This document shows, piece by piece, positions 53,414 through 63,242 of a stretch of 64,000 nucleotides of DNA. This stretch comes from Dyella jiangningensis (GTDB taxonomy: Bacteria; Pseudomonadota; Gammaproteobacteria; Xanthomonadales; Rhodanobacteraceae), in NCBI RefSeq assembly GCF_003264855.1, contig NZ_NFZS01000007.1, positions 82,104 through 146,103 on the forward strand. Direction: 5' to 3'. Position 1 is the stretch's first letter. Every line of letters starts with the position of its first letter. Under the pieces are notes generated by a model. The model did no database searches, had not been told where the DNA came from, and saw only the letters and a list, made by a program, of their open reading frames with translations. The translations under genes were made by a program, and so were the position numbers.

Positions 53414-54112
53414 TCAGGCCTTGGCGCCCTGGCCGAACAGGATCTTTCGCGCTTCCTCGTCCGTGGTGAGGTCAAACCGGTCCTTGATCTGCTCACCCCG
53501 CGCATAGGCACGCTGTGTGGCGGGTCGCGCGCGAATCGCCTCGAACCATCGCTTCAGGTGCGGGAAATCCTCCAGCGCCATGCCCTGGTTTTCGTATCCC
53601 ACCGTCCACGGATAGGCGGCCATATCGGCGATGGAGTAGTCCTTGCCGGCGATGAAGGCGCGGCCTTCCAGGCGCTTGTTCAACACGCCATAGAGGCGGC
53701 GCGTTTCGTTGACGTAGCGATCGATCGCGTAGGGGATCTTCTCCGGCGCATAGCGGTTGAAATGATGGTTCTGGCCGAGCATGGGCCCGAGCCCGCCCAC
53801 CTGCCAGTACAACCATTCCAGCACCGTGTATTTCTCGCGCAGGTCGGTGGGCAAAAACCGGCCGCTCTTTTCGGCGAGGTACTGCAGGATGGCGCCCGAC
53901 TCGAACACACTGATCGGGTCGCCGCCATCGGCCGGTGCGGTATCGATGATGGCCGGCATGCGGTTGTTGGGCGAAATGGCGAGAAACGCCGGCTGGAACT
54001 GCTCGCCCTTGCCGATGTTCACCGGCTTGATGGTGTAGGGCAGGCCGGACTCTTCCAGGAACAGGGTGATCTTGTGGCCATTGGGCGTGGGCCAGTAGTG
54101 GAGCTCGATCAT
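53414..54112 (-). CDS. Glutathione S-transferase (YghU/YfcG-like)
   Basis: A 232-residue protein with an N-terminal thioredoxin-like domain (YWPTPNGHKITLFLEESGLPY in parts, VFESGAILQYLAEKSG) and an all-helical C-terminal domain (GPMLGQNHHFNRYAPEKIPYA, FIAGKDYSIADMAAYPW). The QNHHF segment and T-x-N-G-x-K near the N-terminus resemble YghU/YfcG disulphide reductases. Start 54112 precedes the first strand. It diverges from the Spy-like gene. Confidence 0.9.
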   Translation of the reverse strand: MIELHYWPTPNGHKITLFLEESGLPYTIKPVNIGKGEQFQPAFLAISPNNRMPAIIDTAPADGGDPISVFESGAILQYLAEKSGRFLPTDLREKYTVLEWLYWQVGGLGPMLGQNHHFNRYAPEKIPYAIDRYVNETRRLYGVLNKRLEGRAFIAGKDYSIADMAAYPWTVGYENQGMALEDFPHLKRWFEAIRARPATQRAYARGEQIKDRFDLTTDEEARKILFGQGAKA

Positions 54113-54250
54113 GGGCGGTGACCTAGAGTGCGTACGAACCCTTGATGGTCGGGGCGATAGGCTGGGATTCAACATGGCAACAGCTGCGGCCCGTCAACGC
54201 GACCTGTCCGCACGCGTTCCCGCAGTGGCGCATCCGACAGGAGAACGACC

Positions 54251-54685
54251 ATGCAACGTCCGCTTCACCTCGTCCTGCTTTCGCTTGGCCTCGCTGTCGC
54301 CGGCGCGGCCTGGGCGCAGCAGGGCACGCCACCCACGGCGCCTACCGCCAAACATCTCCATGCCATCGATCCACAGCAGCAGATCGAACGTCTCACCAAG
54401 CATCTGCAGCTGACGCCTGACCAGCAGGCCAAGATCCTTCCCATCCTGCAGCAGCGCGACCAGCAGTTGCAGGCGCTGCGCAGCGACAGCGGCCTGAAGC
54501 CAGCCGACCGGCGCGCCAAGGCCATGTCCATCGTGCAGTCGAGCGATCAGCAGGTGGATGCATTGCTGACGGAGCCGCAGCGCACCAAGGCCCAGGCGAT
54601 GCGCGAAAAGGCCATGGAGCGCATGGAGGAGCGGCGCGGGCAGCACATGCCAGCGTCGTCCAGCAGCAGCGGCGGGCATCCTTGA
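54251..54685 (+). CDS. Periplasmic Spy/CpxP-like protein
   Basis: A 144-residue protein with a signal peptide (LHLVLLSLGLAVAGAAWA) and a highly charged helical body. RLTKHLQLTPDQQAKILPILQ contains the LTxxQ motif of the Spy/CpxP family, and a second partial motif (LLTEPQRTKAQAM) follows. Such proteins are ATP-independent periplasmic chaperones or envelope-stress modulators. No CpxRA-like genes are adjacent. It ends in a Ser/Gly-rich tail. Confidence 0.75.
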   Translation: MQRPLHLVLLSLGLAVAGAAWAQQGTPPTAPTAKHLHAIDPQQQIERLTKHLQLTPDQQAKILPILQQRDQQLQALRSDSGLKPADRRAKAMSIVQSSDQQVDALLTEPQRTKAQAMREKAMERMEERRGQHMPASSSSSGGHP

Positions 54686-54782
54686 TCCCCGCGAGGCACC
54701 GTCGCCACGCCAACGACGATGCCTCGCCATCCGCCATCACGTATGCTTCTGCGCTTTCCGCACTATCGTGATGGAGCACCCT

Positions 54783-55685
54783 ATGGCACGCGTCGTCGTG
54801 GTCGGCAGCATCAACATGGACCTGGTGACGCTGGCGCCGCGCTTTCCCGCACCCGGCGAGACCATCCTCGGCGAGCGCTTCCTCACCGTGCACGGCGGCA
54901 AGGGCGCGAACCAGGCCGTGGCCGCGGCGCGACTGGGCGCTGAAGTCACGCTGGTGGGTGCGGTGGGCGACGATGCGTTCGGCGAGCAGCTGCGCGACGG
55001 GCTCGCACGCGAGAACGTGCAGCTGGAGCACGTGGCCCGCATCGCTAACTGCAGCAGCGGCACGGCGTCCATCACCGTGGCCGAAGGCGACAACCACATC
55101 GTGGTGGTGCCGGGCGCGAACGCGCAGGTGACGCCGACGCAGATCGAAGCCGCGCAACGAGCCTTCGAGAAGGCCGATGCCATCCTGGTGCAGATGGAGA
55201 TTCCGCTCGAAAGCGTGGAAGCCACGCTGCGGCTGGGACAGCGCGTCGGCAAACCGGTGATCCTCAACCCGGCACCCGCCCAGCCGCTGCCTATCGAGTG
55301 GCTGAAGCTCGCGCGCTACCTCACGCCCAACCAGCACGAACTGGCTATCCTGCTCGGCGCCGATGCTCATGAAGACTTCCGTTCATTGATGCATCGTTCA
55401 CCGGCACCGCTCGTGCTGACGCGTGGCGGCGACGGGGCATGGTTCCGCGAAGAAGACGAACCGGTGCATCAATCGGGCTTCAAGGTCGACGTGATCGACA
55501 CCACCGGCGCGGGTGATACCTTCAATGCGGCGCTGGCCGTATTCCTCCACGAAGGATTGGCCTCCGCCGTGCGCAAGGCCTGCGCCGCTGCCGCTCTATC
55601 GGTCACGCGACTGGGCGCGCAGGGCGGCATGCCAACGCGTGGCGAACTCGACGCCTTCCTGGCGGCGCACCCCATCCGCCTGTAG
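54783..55685 (+). CDS. rbsK: Ribokinase
   Basis: A 300-residue PfkB-family kinase phosphorylating ribose at O5. Motifs are VVVGSINMDLV, the sugar-binding GGKGANQAVAAARLGA, and the catalytic DTTGAGDTFNAALAVFL near residue 240. ATG 54783 has GGAG upstream. No ribose transporter is adjacent, so the gene may serve nucleoside salvage. Its stop TAG (55683-55685) is the GTAG head of a REP element. Confidence 0.9.
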   Translation: MARVVVVGSINMDLVTLAPRFPAPGETILGERFLTVHGGKGANQAVAAARLGAEVTLVGAVGDDAFGEQLRDGLARENVQLEHVARIANCSSGTASITVAEGDNHIVVVPGANAQVTPTQIEAAQRAFEKADAILVQMEIPLESVEATLRLGQRVGKPVILNPAPAQPLPIEWLKLARYLTPNQHELAILLGADAHEDFRSLMHRSPAPLVLTRGGDGAWFREEDEPVHQSGFKVDVIDTTGAGDTFNAALAVFLHEGLASAVRKACAAAALSVTRLGAQGGMPTRGELDAFLAAHPIRL

Positions 55686-55793
55686 GAGCGCACCCAGTGC
55701 GCGACCGCGACGCGTTGATGTATCTCGCACGACGGTCGTCGTGGTTTGGCTCAACGCTCCGTAGGCTTTTCGCGCACTGGGTGCGCTCCTACA
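55681..55793. repeat. REP pair (BIME) overlapping the ribokinase stop codon, flanks B and A
   Basis: Forward REP 55681-55704 supplies the TAG stop of rbsK and has the B flank; inverted REP 55769-55793 has the A flank (CGCTCCGTAGGCTTTTCGCG on the plus strand). Confidence 0.85.
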
Positions 55794-55814
55794 AAGAGCC
55801 GCGGTTGCGACCGC

Positions 55815-58358
55815 TTAGTCCGACGGCCCCGGTGCCAGCACTTCGCGCTGACCGTTGATGCCCATCGACGACACCAGGCCGGCCGCTTCCATCGCCTCGA
55901 CCAGTCGTGCCGCGCGGTTGTAGCCGATGCGGAACTGCCGCTGCACGAAGGAGATCGACGCACGCCGCGAGCGCAGCACGAAGGCGGCCGCCTCGTCGTA
56001 CAGCGGATCGAGTTCGGCATCACCGCCTTCCTCGGTGAACAACTCGCCCGAGCCTTCGCCCGGCGGACCCGCGAGGATCTCGTCCTTGTAATCCGGCTCG
56101 CCGTACAGCTTCAGGTGCGCCACGATGCGATGCACTTCCTCGTCCGCGACGAAGGCACCGTGCACGCGCTGCGGATAACCCGTGCCCGGCGGCAGGAACA
56201 GCATGTCGCCCTGGCCGAGCAGCGATTCGGCGCCCATCTGGTCGAGGATCGTGCGCGAGTCGATCTTGCACGATACCTGGAACGCGACGCGCGTGGGAAT
56301 GTTCGCCTTGATCAGTCCGGTGATCACGTCGACCGAAGGACGCTGCGTCGCGAGGATCAGATGGATGCCGGCCGCGCGCGCCTTCTGCGCGAGACGCGCG
56401 ATCAGCTCCTCGATCTTCTTGCCGGCCACCATCATCAGGTCGGCCAGCTCGTCGATCACCACCACGATCATCGGCAAGGTGTCGAGGGTCCCGGGCACTT
56501 CCGGATGCGCGGGGAACGGGTTGAGCAATGGACGTCCAGACGCCTTTGCTTCCTTCACCTTCTGGTTGTAGCCGGCGAGGTTGCGCACGCGCAGATCCGA
56601 CATCAGGCGATAGCGGTTCTCCATCTCGCCCACGCACCAGGCCAACGCGTTCGCCGCGAGCTTCATGTCGGTGACCACCGGAGCGAGCAGATGCGGGATG
56701 CCTTCGTACACCGAAAGCTCGAGCATCTTCGGGTCGATCATGATCAGGCGCACGTCGTCGGGCGTGGCCTTGTACAGCAGCGACAGGATCATCGCGTTGA
56801 TCGCGACCGACTTGCCCGAACCCGTCGTGCCCGCCACCAGCATGTGCGGCGCCTTGGCGAGATCGGCCACCACCGGCTCGCCGGTGATGCCCTTGCCCAT
56901 GGCAAGCGTGAGCAGCGAGTCCGAACCGCGGTACTCGCGCGAGTCCAGGATCTCCGCGAGCGCGATCATCTGGCGCTGCTCGTTCGGCAGTTCCAGGCCC
57001 ATGCAGGTCTTGCCGGGAATCGTCTCGACCACGCGGATGGACGTCCGTCCAAGACCGCGCGCCAGATCCTTCATCAACGCGACGATCTGGTTGCCGCGCA
57101 CACCTACCGCCGGCTCCACTTCGAAACGCGTGATCACCGGGCCGGCAGACGCACCGACGACGGACACCGGTACCTTGAACTCGCGCAGCCGCTGCTCGAT
57201 CAACTCTCCCGTCTCCGCCAACTGTGCATCGTCGATCGCGGCGAGTTCGGCACGCGGCGCAGCCAGCAGGGAAAGCGGAGGCAGCATCGCGTTGGGACGC
57301 TGGCGCGGCGGCGCGCCGGCACGCAACGGCGCGATGCTGGCCGGCGGCGCGACGAGATCATCGTCGTTGGCGGCGATGCTTCGTCCCCGCACGGGCGTCG
57401 ATGCCGCTGCCGGCGCGACCGATGCGGTATCCAGCTCGAATGGTTCTTCCGCCAATGGCAGCACCGGCTCCGATCCGACGTCCTGCACTGGCGCGGTCGC
57501 CGCCGGCGCGGCGATGGCATGCTCGGCAGGCGCCACAGCGGCGACGACACCGGACGGTTCCGCAACGCGCATGGTGGCTTGCGTCGCTCGCGACACGATG
57601 GTGGACGTGCTCGCCTGCGATGCGCTCGCCATGGCCGGGGCGGCGGGGCGGCGCGAGAGCGGCGCCGGCACCGAAGAGGCCAGTCCATGCTTGGGCATCA
57701 GCCAGGGTTCGCGGATGATCTTTTCCTGCCGCGCCGCATGACGCACACGGGTGGGTGCTGCGGCGACGATGGGCTGGGGCGGTTCAATGGTCGCCGATGA
57801 CCGCTGCGGCAGCGATGGCGCTGGCGCCTGGGTTCGGCGTTGCTCGACGGCACGCGGGCGACGCGGCTTAGCCGATTGCCTTTCCTTGCGACGCACCGCG
57901 CCGCCCGCACGGCGAACGCCCGTCGTGTTTCCACGGCGGGTCGCCAAGGTATCGACGCCGCGTTGGAGCAGGGCAGCCAGCACATCGACACACGAGGACA
58001 AGCGCTGGAATATCGCGCGCCAGCCCACCCCGAGGTACCAGGGCAGCGCAGTGGCCATGACGCCCAGCATGACGAGCACGGTCAACCATCCACCGAACGT
58101 ACCGCCGATGCCGTGCGAAAGCGCCCGGCACACCGCGCCGCCGAGCTGTGGATCATCGGTGTACTGGTCGACCACCAGCCCTTCCAGCGTCGCGCTCGCC
58201 AGCAACACCAGCACCGCACCCAGCCAGAACCGGATCGTTCCCTGCCCACCAGGTGTGGATAACTTGCGGCGCTTCGACAGCGAAGCGCCGACACGCCAGA
58301 ACAGGGGAATCAGCCAGAGGGTGGACAGCCCGAAGCCGCCGAAAAGAAAGGAGAGCAT
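55815..58358 (-). CDS. ftsK: DNA translocase FtsK
   Basis: An 847-residue translocase coordinating chromosome segregation with division and activating XerCD. About three N-terminal transmembrane helices are seen ([50 protein letters not shown]), one fewer than the E. coli protein. A long Pro/Ala-rich linker spans ~140-400. The motor has Walker [13 protein letters not shown] near 510 and Walker B in [13 protein letters not shown]. The DNA-reading gamma domain is at the C-terminus ([36 protein letters not shown]). Confidence 0.92.
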   Translation of the reverse strand: MLSFLFGGFGLSTLWLIPLFWRVGASLSKRRKLSTPGGQGTIRFWLGAVLVLLASATLEGLVVDQYTDDPQLGGAVCRALSHGIGGTFGGWLTVLVMLGVMATALPWYLGVGWRAIFQRLSSCVDVLAALLQRGVDTLATRRGNTTGVRRAGGAVRRKERQSAKPRRPRAVEQRRTQAPAPSLPQRSSATIEPPQPIVAAAPTRVRHAARQEKIIREPWLMPKHGLASSVPAPLSRRPAAPAMASASQASTSTIVSRATQATMRVAEPSGVVAAVAPAEHAIAAPAATAPVQDVGSEPVLPLAEEPFELDTASVAPAAASTPVRGRSIAANDDDLVAPPASIAPLRAGAPPRQRPNAMLPPLSLLAAPRAELAAIDDAQLAETGELIEQRLREFKVPVSVVGASAGPVITRFEVEPAVGVRGNQIVALMKDLARGLGRTSIRVVETIPGKTCMGLELPNEQRQMIALAEILDSREYRGSDSLLTLAMGKGITGEPVVADLAKAPHMLVAGTTGSGKSVAINAMILSLLYKATPDDVRLIMIDPKMLELSVYEGIPHLLAPVVTDMKLAANALAWCVGEMENRYRLMSDLRVRNLAGYNQKVKEAKASGRPLLNPFPAHPEVPGTLDTLPMIVVVIDELADLMMVAGKKIEELIARLAQKARAAGIHLILATQRPSVDVITGLIKANIPTRVAFQVSCKIDSRTILDQMGAESLLGQGDMLFLPPGTGYPQRVHGAFVADEEVHRIVAHLKLYGEPDYKDEILAGPPGEGSGELFTEEGGDAELDPLYDEAAAFVLRSRRASISFVQRQFRIGYNRAARLVEAMEAAGLVSSMGINGQREVLAPGPSD

Positions 58359-58532
58359 GCCTGAGTGTTCGATGCCGCCGCGTGCAAACTCAGCATGTTA
58401 GCGCCGAGTGGTCACTTGAGTCAGCAGATTGTTCTGTAAGCGGCTGTATGCGCTGCCTGAAGGCTTGCTTTTTGGCCGCTTTCTTTGTCATCGCGGTCAA
58501 GATTCCACCGATGCCGGTGCGCGACCCGGACG

Positions 58533-59156
58533 TCAGCGCCTCGGTATCTTCGGGCGGTCCGCGTCATAGGAGGGATCCAGGTTGGCCACCAAGTCGGCCA
58601 CGACGGCGCGTACGTACGGCGCACCATTGGTCTGTGGCTTCACGTTGATGGTTTCATGGGAGGGAATCTGCTCGATGAGCTTTCCGCTCGCGGTATCGAA
58701 AATGCGAATACTTGCCTTGTAGCCAATGCGGGCCGACCTCGAGTTCGACGCGACCGAAACGGCCCCCGCGCCATCGAACATGGCGCCGAAGCTCGGCGTC
58801 ACCTCGGGGTTGAAATAGATGGCCATCACATAAGGCTTGGCCGTGGATGGCGCCGGCAATCGCCGCGCTTCCAACTCGTCCTTGGTAAACAGCGCGTCCT
58901 TCGTATCCACCGGGCTTAGGACAATCTTTCGGTCGCTGGCCCAATCGGAAAAGGCGTATTGCGTCCTCAGGCAGATCGAATCGGAGAGATCGTCCGCAGC
59001 TTCACAGGAAACATAGACGGTGAAGCGAGCATGGTTGTCCGCATCGTAGAGCGACAACGATTGCAGCTTGTCCTGGTCCAGGACAGTCGGTTTCCCGGCG
59101 CATGCTGAAAGTGACAGGCAGGCACAAAGCATGAAAAGGCGAGAGCTGAAATACAT
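58533..59156 (-). CDS. Hypothetical lipoprotein
   Basis: A 207-residue protein with a lipoprotein signal (MYFSSRLFMLCACLSLSACAG; lipobox LSAC). The mature part is a mixed fold with VYVSCEAADDLSDSICLRT and ARIGYKASIRIFDTASGKLIEQIPS, the latter a strand pair similar to periplasmic lipoproteins of unknown role. ATG 59156 is preferred over the GTG at 59165 because GGATGGAG lies 8 bases before it. No family recognised. It sits between ftsK and mnmE in the same direction. Confidence 0.7.
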   Translation of the reverse strand: MYFSSRLFMLCACLSLSACAGKPTVLDQDKLQSLSLYDADNHARFTVYVSCEAADDLSDSICLRTQYAFSDWASDRKIVLSPVDTKDALFTKDELEARRLPAPSTAKPYVMAIYFNPEVTPSFGAMFDGAGAVSVASNSRSARIGYKASIRIFDTASGKLIEQIPSHETINVKPQTNGAPYVRAVVADLVANLDPSYDADRPKIPRR

Positions 59157-59353
59157 CGTGGACACTCCATCCCATGTGAGAAATCCACCGACCAGGAAAA
59201 CCCGGCCAGCCTTGCTGATGTAAATCGACGGCTATACGGATATGCCTTGCCGGGGGAGCTCGATCACGAGCCGGCGCGGGCGGTACCAGCTTGGAGGATT
59301 TCCGGCCGCTGGGGAAGCTTCGGACGGTGCGCCGCGCCAGGCCCGGCCTCGCC

Positions 59354-60694
59354 CTACTTGCCGATGCAGAACGAACTGAAGATCGCTCCCAACAGGTCGT
59401 CGCTCGTGTAGGTACCGGTGACTTCGCCCAAAGCGTGCTGGGCCTGGCGTAGCTCCTCGGCGACCAGTTCACCCGCCTGGGTCACGCGCAGGACTTCGTC
59501 GGCGCGGTCGAGGCGATATTCCACCTGTTCCAGCGCCAGCACATGGCGGCGGCGCGCGCTGAAAGCGCCTTCGCCGCTGCCGGCACCGGCCAGCCGCTTG
59601 AGGTGTTCGCGCAAAGCGTCGAGGCCTTCGCCCGTTTTCGCCGAAGCCCACACCCAGATGGCATCGTCGCGTTCCTCGTAACGGGCGTCGGTATGGTCGA
59701 TGTCGATCTTGTTGATCAATACGAGCCGCTCCACGCTGGAAGGCAGGTCGGCCAGCAGCGATAGATCGTGTTCGGCATGCTGCATGTCGGTGACCAGCAG
59801 CGCGACATCGGCACGTGCAAGTTCCCCCTGTGCTCGACGCACGCCTTCCTGCTCCACCGGGTCATCGGTTTCGCGCAGGCCCGCGGTGTCAGCCAGTTCG
59901 AGCGCGATGCCGTCGAGGCTGAGGTGCTCGCGCAGGACATCGCGAGTGGTGCCGGCGATGTCGGTGACGATGGCGCGGTCGCTGCCGGACAGCGCGTTAA
60001 GCAAACTGGACTTGCCCGCGTTTGGACGTCCGATGATGGCAACCCGCAGACCATCGTTGAGCCGCACGCCACGCTGCGCTTCGCGAAGCAGCCCGGCCAA
60101 CTGCGCACGCAGCGCATCGAGCTTGTGCATGATCGCCGGATCGGCGAGGAAATCGATTTCCTCCTCCGGGAAATCGATGGCCGCTTCGATGTGCACGCGC
60201 AGGCCGATCAACGATGCCAGCAGGTCGTGCACCTTGCGGGAGAACACGCCTTCCATCGAACGCAACGCCGCGCGGGCGCCGGCTTGCGAACGTGCAGCGA
60301 TCAGATCGGCGACGGCTTCGGCCTGCGCGAGGTCGAGCTTGCCGTTCAAGAATGCGCGTTCGGTGAACTCACCCGGCCGAGCCAGTCGCGCGCCCATCGC
60401 ACAGACACGGCGCAGCAGTGCGTCGAGCAGTACAGGGCTGCCGTGTCCCTGCAGTTCCAGCACATGTTCACCCGTGTACGACGCCGGCGCAGGGAAGTAG
60501 AGCAACAGACCGCGATCGATCAAGTCACCGTCGCGCTCGCGAAAAGCGGTGAAGTGCGCGCGGCGCGGTTCGGGATCGCGACCGAGCAGTTCTGCCGCGA
60601 TGCCCGGCACCGCAGGCCCGGAAACGCGAAGCACGCCGACACCAGCGGCACCGGGAGCGCTGGCGATGGCGGCGATGGTGTCGGTGGTGGTCAT
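59354..60694 (-). CDS. mnmE: tRNA modification GTPase MnmE (TrmE)
   Basis: A 446-residue GTPase that, with MnmG, installs the xm5U34 modification on tRNAs. The N-terminal folate-binding domain (TIAAIASAPGAAGVGVLRVSG) is followed by helices and an inserted G domain: GRPNAGKSSLLNAL, DIAGTTRDV, DTAGLRETDD, NKIDID. It ends with the C-terminal CIGK box carrying the catalytic cysteine. ATG 60694 is selected from the family start; a longer frame runs upstream without similarity. It precedes the repeat block that separates it from yidC. Confidence 0.96.
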   Translation of the reverse strand: MTTTDTIAAIASAPGAAGVGVLRVSGPAVPGIAAELLGRDPEPRRAHFTAFRERDGDLIDRGLLLYFPAPASYTGEHVLELQGHGSPVLLDALLRRVCAMGARLARPGEFTERAFLNGKLDLAQAEAVADLIAARSQAGARAALRSMEGVFSRKVHDLLASLIGLRVHIEAAIDFPEEEIDFLADPAIMHKLDALRAQLAGLLREAQRGVRLNDGLRVAIIGRPNAGKSSLLNALSGSDRAIVTDIAGTTRDVLREHLSLDGIALELADTAGLRETDDPVEQEGVRRAQGELARADVALLVTDMQHAEHDLSLLADLPSSVERLVLINKIDIDHTDARYEERDDAIWVWASAKTGEGLDALREHLKRLAGAGSGEGAFSARRRHVLALEQVEYRLDRADEVLRVTQAGELVAEELRQAQHALGEVTGTYTSDDLLGAIFSSFCIGK

Positions 60695-60814
60695 GGGGGA
60701 ATTATGCAGGGCGGGTACACAGGGAGGAATGCGGAACGTGGGTACCGATGATTCCATCGAAGAAACGAGAGACAACGGTAAAGGCACAAGGCGTTGATAC
60801 TGCTGCGGTAGGCA

Positions 60815-61330
60815 GTCTTGCCGCGAGCACCCGCCCCTCACCCCAGCCCTCTCCCCAAAAGGGAGAGGGAGATAAGGCGCGGCAACCGTGCTTCCTCGAC
60901 GCTTTCTCGCCGCGCTTTAAGTCCTCTTCGCCATGGCGCGTTGCGGCGTGGCCGCTACGTTCGAGGTAGTAACGAGCGCATCCCGGCTGGACTCGGTCGA
61001 CCGACGCTTCTATCCCACGTACTGCTAAGAGCCTTGGCTCTCAAGGCCACTACTTTGGGTTACTTTTGACGCGAAGCTAATCCCGTGGGATTTTGACTCC
61101 GGGCTGATGCCCTCCGCCCTTCCTCGCTCCTCAAAGCTGGCGCCATCCATGGCGCCTCCCCGCGTGCGGGCCGGCTTCGCCGTTCGCACGCAAAAGGCGC
61201 GTGCGTGGGCCAGCAAAAGAAAAGTGGCTCGAGCTTCCCACGGGGACTAGCTGCGCGTCGCCCCACAGGGACTCCCTTCGGTCGCAAGCGGCAACCTAGC
61301 GGCGGCATGGCAACCGAAGGCAACACCCGC
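60815..61330 (-). repeat. Composite intergenic repeat, family 1, copy E (with cassette)
   Basis: Inverted relative to copies A and C. The cassette is at 61068-61206 (139 bp), with 24-nt units at 61068-61090 and 61236-61259, and the CT-rich palindrome at about 60833-60870. It ends in CCCACAGGGACTCCCTTCGG, which is also in the family 2 copy near 1970. Confidence 0.7.
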
Positions 61331-61371
61331 TCTCACAAGACCGATAAAAGTGCAGCCCACGGCGAAAGGCT

Positions 61372-61396
61372 GTCGCGCACAGGGTGCGCTCCTACA
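61372..61396 (-). repeat. REP palindrome, single inverted
   Basis: GTCGCGCACAGGGTGCGCTCC then TACA, one base off consensus, 36 bp before the yidC terminator. Confidence 0.75.
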
Positions 61397-61432
61397 CAGA
61401 AGGCGAGCGTCGCCGTGAGCGGAAACCATACG

Positions 61433-61460
61433 AAAAAAAGGCCGCTTCAGCGGCCTTTTT
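61433..61460 (-). terminator. Rho-independent terminator of the rpmH-rnpA-yidC unit
   Basis: Stem AAAGGCCGC / GCGGCCTTT with loop TTCA. The seven-A run on the left gives a T tract for leftward transcription. It lies 20 bp after the yidC stop. Confidence 0.92.
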
Positions 61461-61480
61461 CTCCGAACCCTTTGCAACGA

Positions 61481-63184
61481 TCAGGCCGCCTTGGCCTTCT
61501 CGTCCGCGCGCTCCACGCTGCGCGTGATCAGCCACTGCTGCGCCAGGCTGGTGATGCCGTTGACCACCCAGTACAGCACCAGGCCGGCCGGGAAGAACAG
61601 GAACATGAAGCCGAACACCACCGGCATCACCTTCATCATCTTCTGCTGCGCCGGATCCATGCCCGCGGCCGACGGCGACAGCCACTGCGTGGCCAGCATC
61701 ACCAGGATGTAGATCACCGGTAGCACGAAGAACGGATCGGGCGCGGAAAGATCGTGGATCCAGCCGAAGAACGGCGAGTGGCGCAGCTCCACGCTCTCCA
61801 TCAACACGCGGTACAGACCGAAGAACACCGGCATCGTGATGAGCACCGGCAGGCAGCCCGACATCGGGTTGACCTTCTCCTTCTTGTACAGCTCCATCAT
61901 GGCCTGCTGCATCTTCATCTTGTCGTCGCCGTAACGCTCCTTGAGAGCGGTCACGCGCGGCTGCAGCTTGCGCATCTTGGCGCCGGAGCGGAACTGCGCG
62001 GCGGTCAGCTTCCACAGCGCGGCCTTCAGCAGCAGCACCAGCAGGATGATGGCAACGCCCCAGTTGCCGCTGATGGCGTGCAGCTGCGACAGCAGCCAGT
62101 GCAGCGGCTGCGCCACGACCGTCAGCCAGCCGTAGTTGGTGGTGAGATCGAGGCCCGGCGCCACGGTGTCGAGCGTGCCCTGCAGCTTTGGGCCCACGTA
62201 GAGGCGCGAGGCGGTGGCGATGCTCTGGCCCGGTGCCACGCTCAGCGCAGGGCCGACGGCGCGGATCAGATACACCGGCTGGGCCGTGTCCGCATTGATC
62301 ACGCTGGTGCTATAGGTGTTGGCGTCCTGCGCCGCGGGAATCCAGGCGACGAAGAAGTAATGCTGCAGCATCGACGCCCAGCCACCGGTGATCGGATGAT
62401 TCAGCGGCTTCTTGGCGAAATCGGCGAAGGGCAGGGTGGTCATCTTCTCTTCGGGGCTGTACCACGCCGCGCCATAGAAGCTGTGCGAGGACGGGTCACT
62501 GAAGTTCTGCCACCAGCTCTTCTGCTGTGCCGGCGCCACGCGCTGCAGCTGCTCGTAGGCATTGCCCTGCCACGCCGTGCTGCCACCGTTCTCGATCTTC
62601 TGATCGAGGGTGACGACGTAGCTGCCGCGCTTGAGCGCGTAGGACTTGGTGACCTTCAGGCCCGAGGCATCGGACCAGGTCAGGTCGACCTTGAGTTCGT
62701 CCTGGCCCTGCGCCAGTGCATAACGGGTTTGCGCGGCCTGGAACACGGCGCGGTGATCCGGCGCTGTACCCTGATTGCTGACCAGGCCGCTCTGCGCGAC
62801 GAAGTACTGCGAGCGTTCGTCATCGAGCAGGCGGACCGGTGCGGGGTCCGGATCCTTCTTGGTGCGCGGCACGGCCGGGTAGTGGAGCAGCTCCGAACGC
62901 ACCACGGTGCCGCCGCGGGTGTCCACCGTGAGGCGCAGCACGTCGGTGCTGATGGTGATGAGCTGTGTGGACGCTTCGGTCGTGGTGCCCGGCACGGCCG
63001 CCGGCGCGCTAGAGGAAGTTGCACCCGGCACGCTGCCGTCGGCCGGTGCCGCTGCGGTCGACGAGGTGGCTGTCGTCGCGGCGGCCGCTTGCGGCTGCGG
63101 GCTGTAATCCTTCTCCCAGGCCATGAACAGCAGGTAGGCCACGGCCAGCAGGGCGAAGATGAGGAACGTGCGCGTTTGATTCAT
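61481..63184 (-). CDS. yidC: Membrane protein insertase YidC
   Basis: A 567-residue inner-membrane insertase. N-terminal helix (NQTRTFLIFALLAVAYLLF), a long periplasmic beta-sandwich (~60-350) typical of Gram-negative YidC, then the core of five helices with the conserved LKAALWKLTAAQFRSGAKM, MMELYKKEKVNPMSGCLPVL and the FPAGLVLYWVVNGITSLAQQ region. ATG 63184 is chosen at the start of the first helix. It follows rnpA directly, without a yidD gene between. Confidence 0.96.
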   Translation of the reverse strand: MNQTRTFLIFALLAVAYLLFMAWEKDYSPQPQAAAATTATSSTAAAPADGSVPGATSSSAPAAVPGTTTEASTQLITISTDVLRLTVDTRGGTVVRSELLHYPAVPRTKKDPDPAPVRLLDDERSQYFVAQSGLVSNQGTAPDHRAVFQAAQTRYALAQGQDELKVDLTWSDASGLKVTKSYALKRGSYVVTLDQKIENGGSTAWQGNAYEQLQRVAPAQQKSWWQNFSDPSSHSFYGAAWYSPEEKMTTLPFADFAKKPLNHPITGGWASMLQHYFFVAWIPAAQDANTYSTSVINADTAQPVYLIRAVGPALSVAPGQSIATASRLYVGPKLQGTLDTVAPGLDLTTNYGWLTVVAQPLHWLLSQLHAISGNWGVAIILLVLLLKAALWKLTAAQFRSGAKMRKLQPRVTALKERYGDDKMKMQQAMMELYKKEKVNPMSGCLPVLITMPVFFGLYRVLMESVELRHSPFFGWIHDLSAPDPFFVLPVIYILVMLATQWLSPSAAGMDPAQQKMMKVMPVVFGFMFLFFPAGLVLYWVVNGITSLAQQWLITRSVERADEKAKAA

Positions 63185-63242
63185 CGCGGAGCAGATCCGA
63201 TGCATGCCGCGACAACGGGCCGCGGAAGAGGGTGGATAAAGG

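Larger units (their letters stand above)
60695..61480. other. Intergenic repeat block between mnmE and yidC
   Basis: 786 bp holding composite repeat copy E, a single REP and the yidC terminator. In many relatives mnmE and yidC are almost adjacent, so the repeats have expanded this gap. No gene is apparent. Confidence 0.75.
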
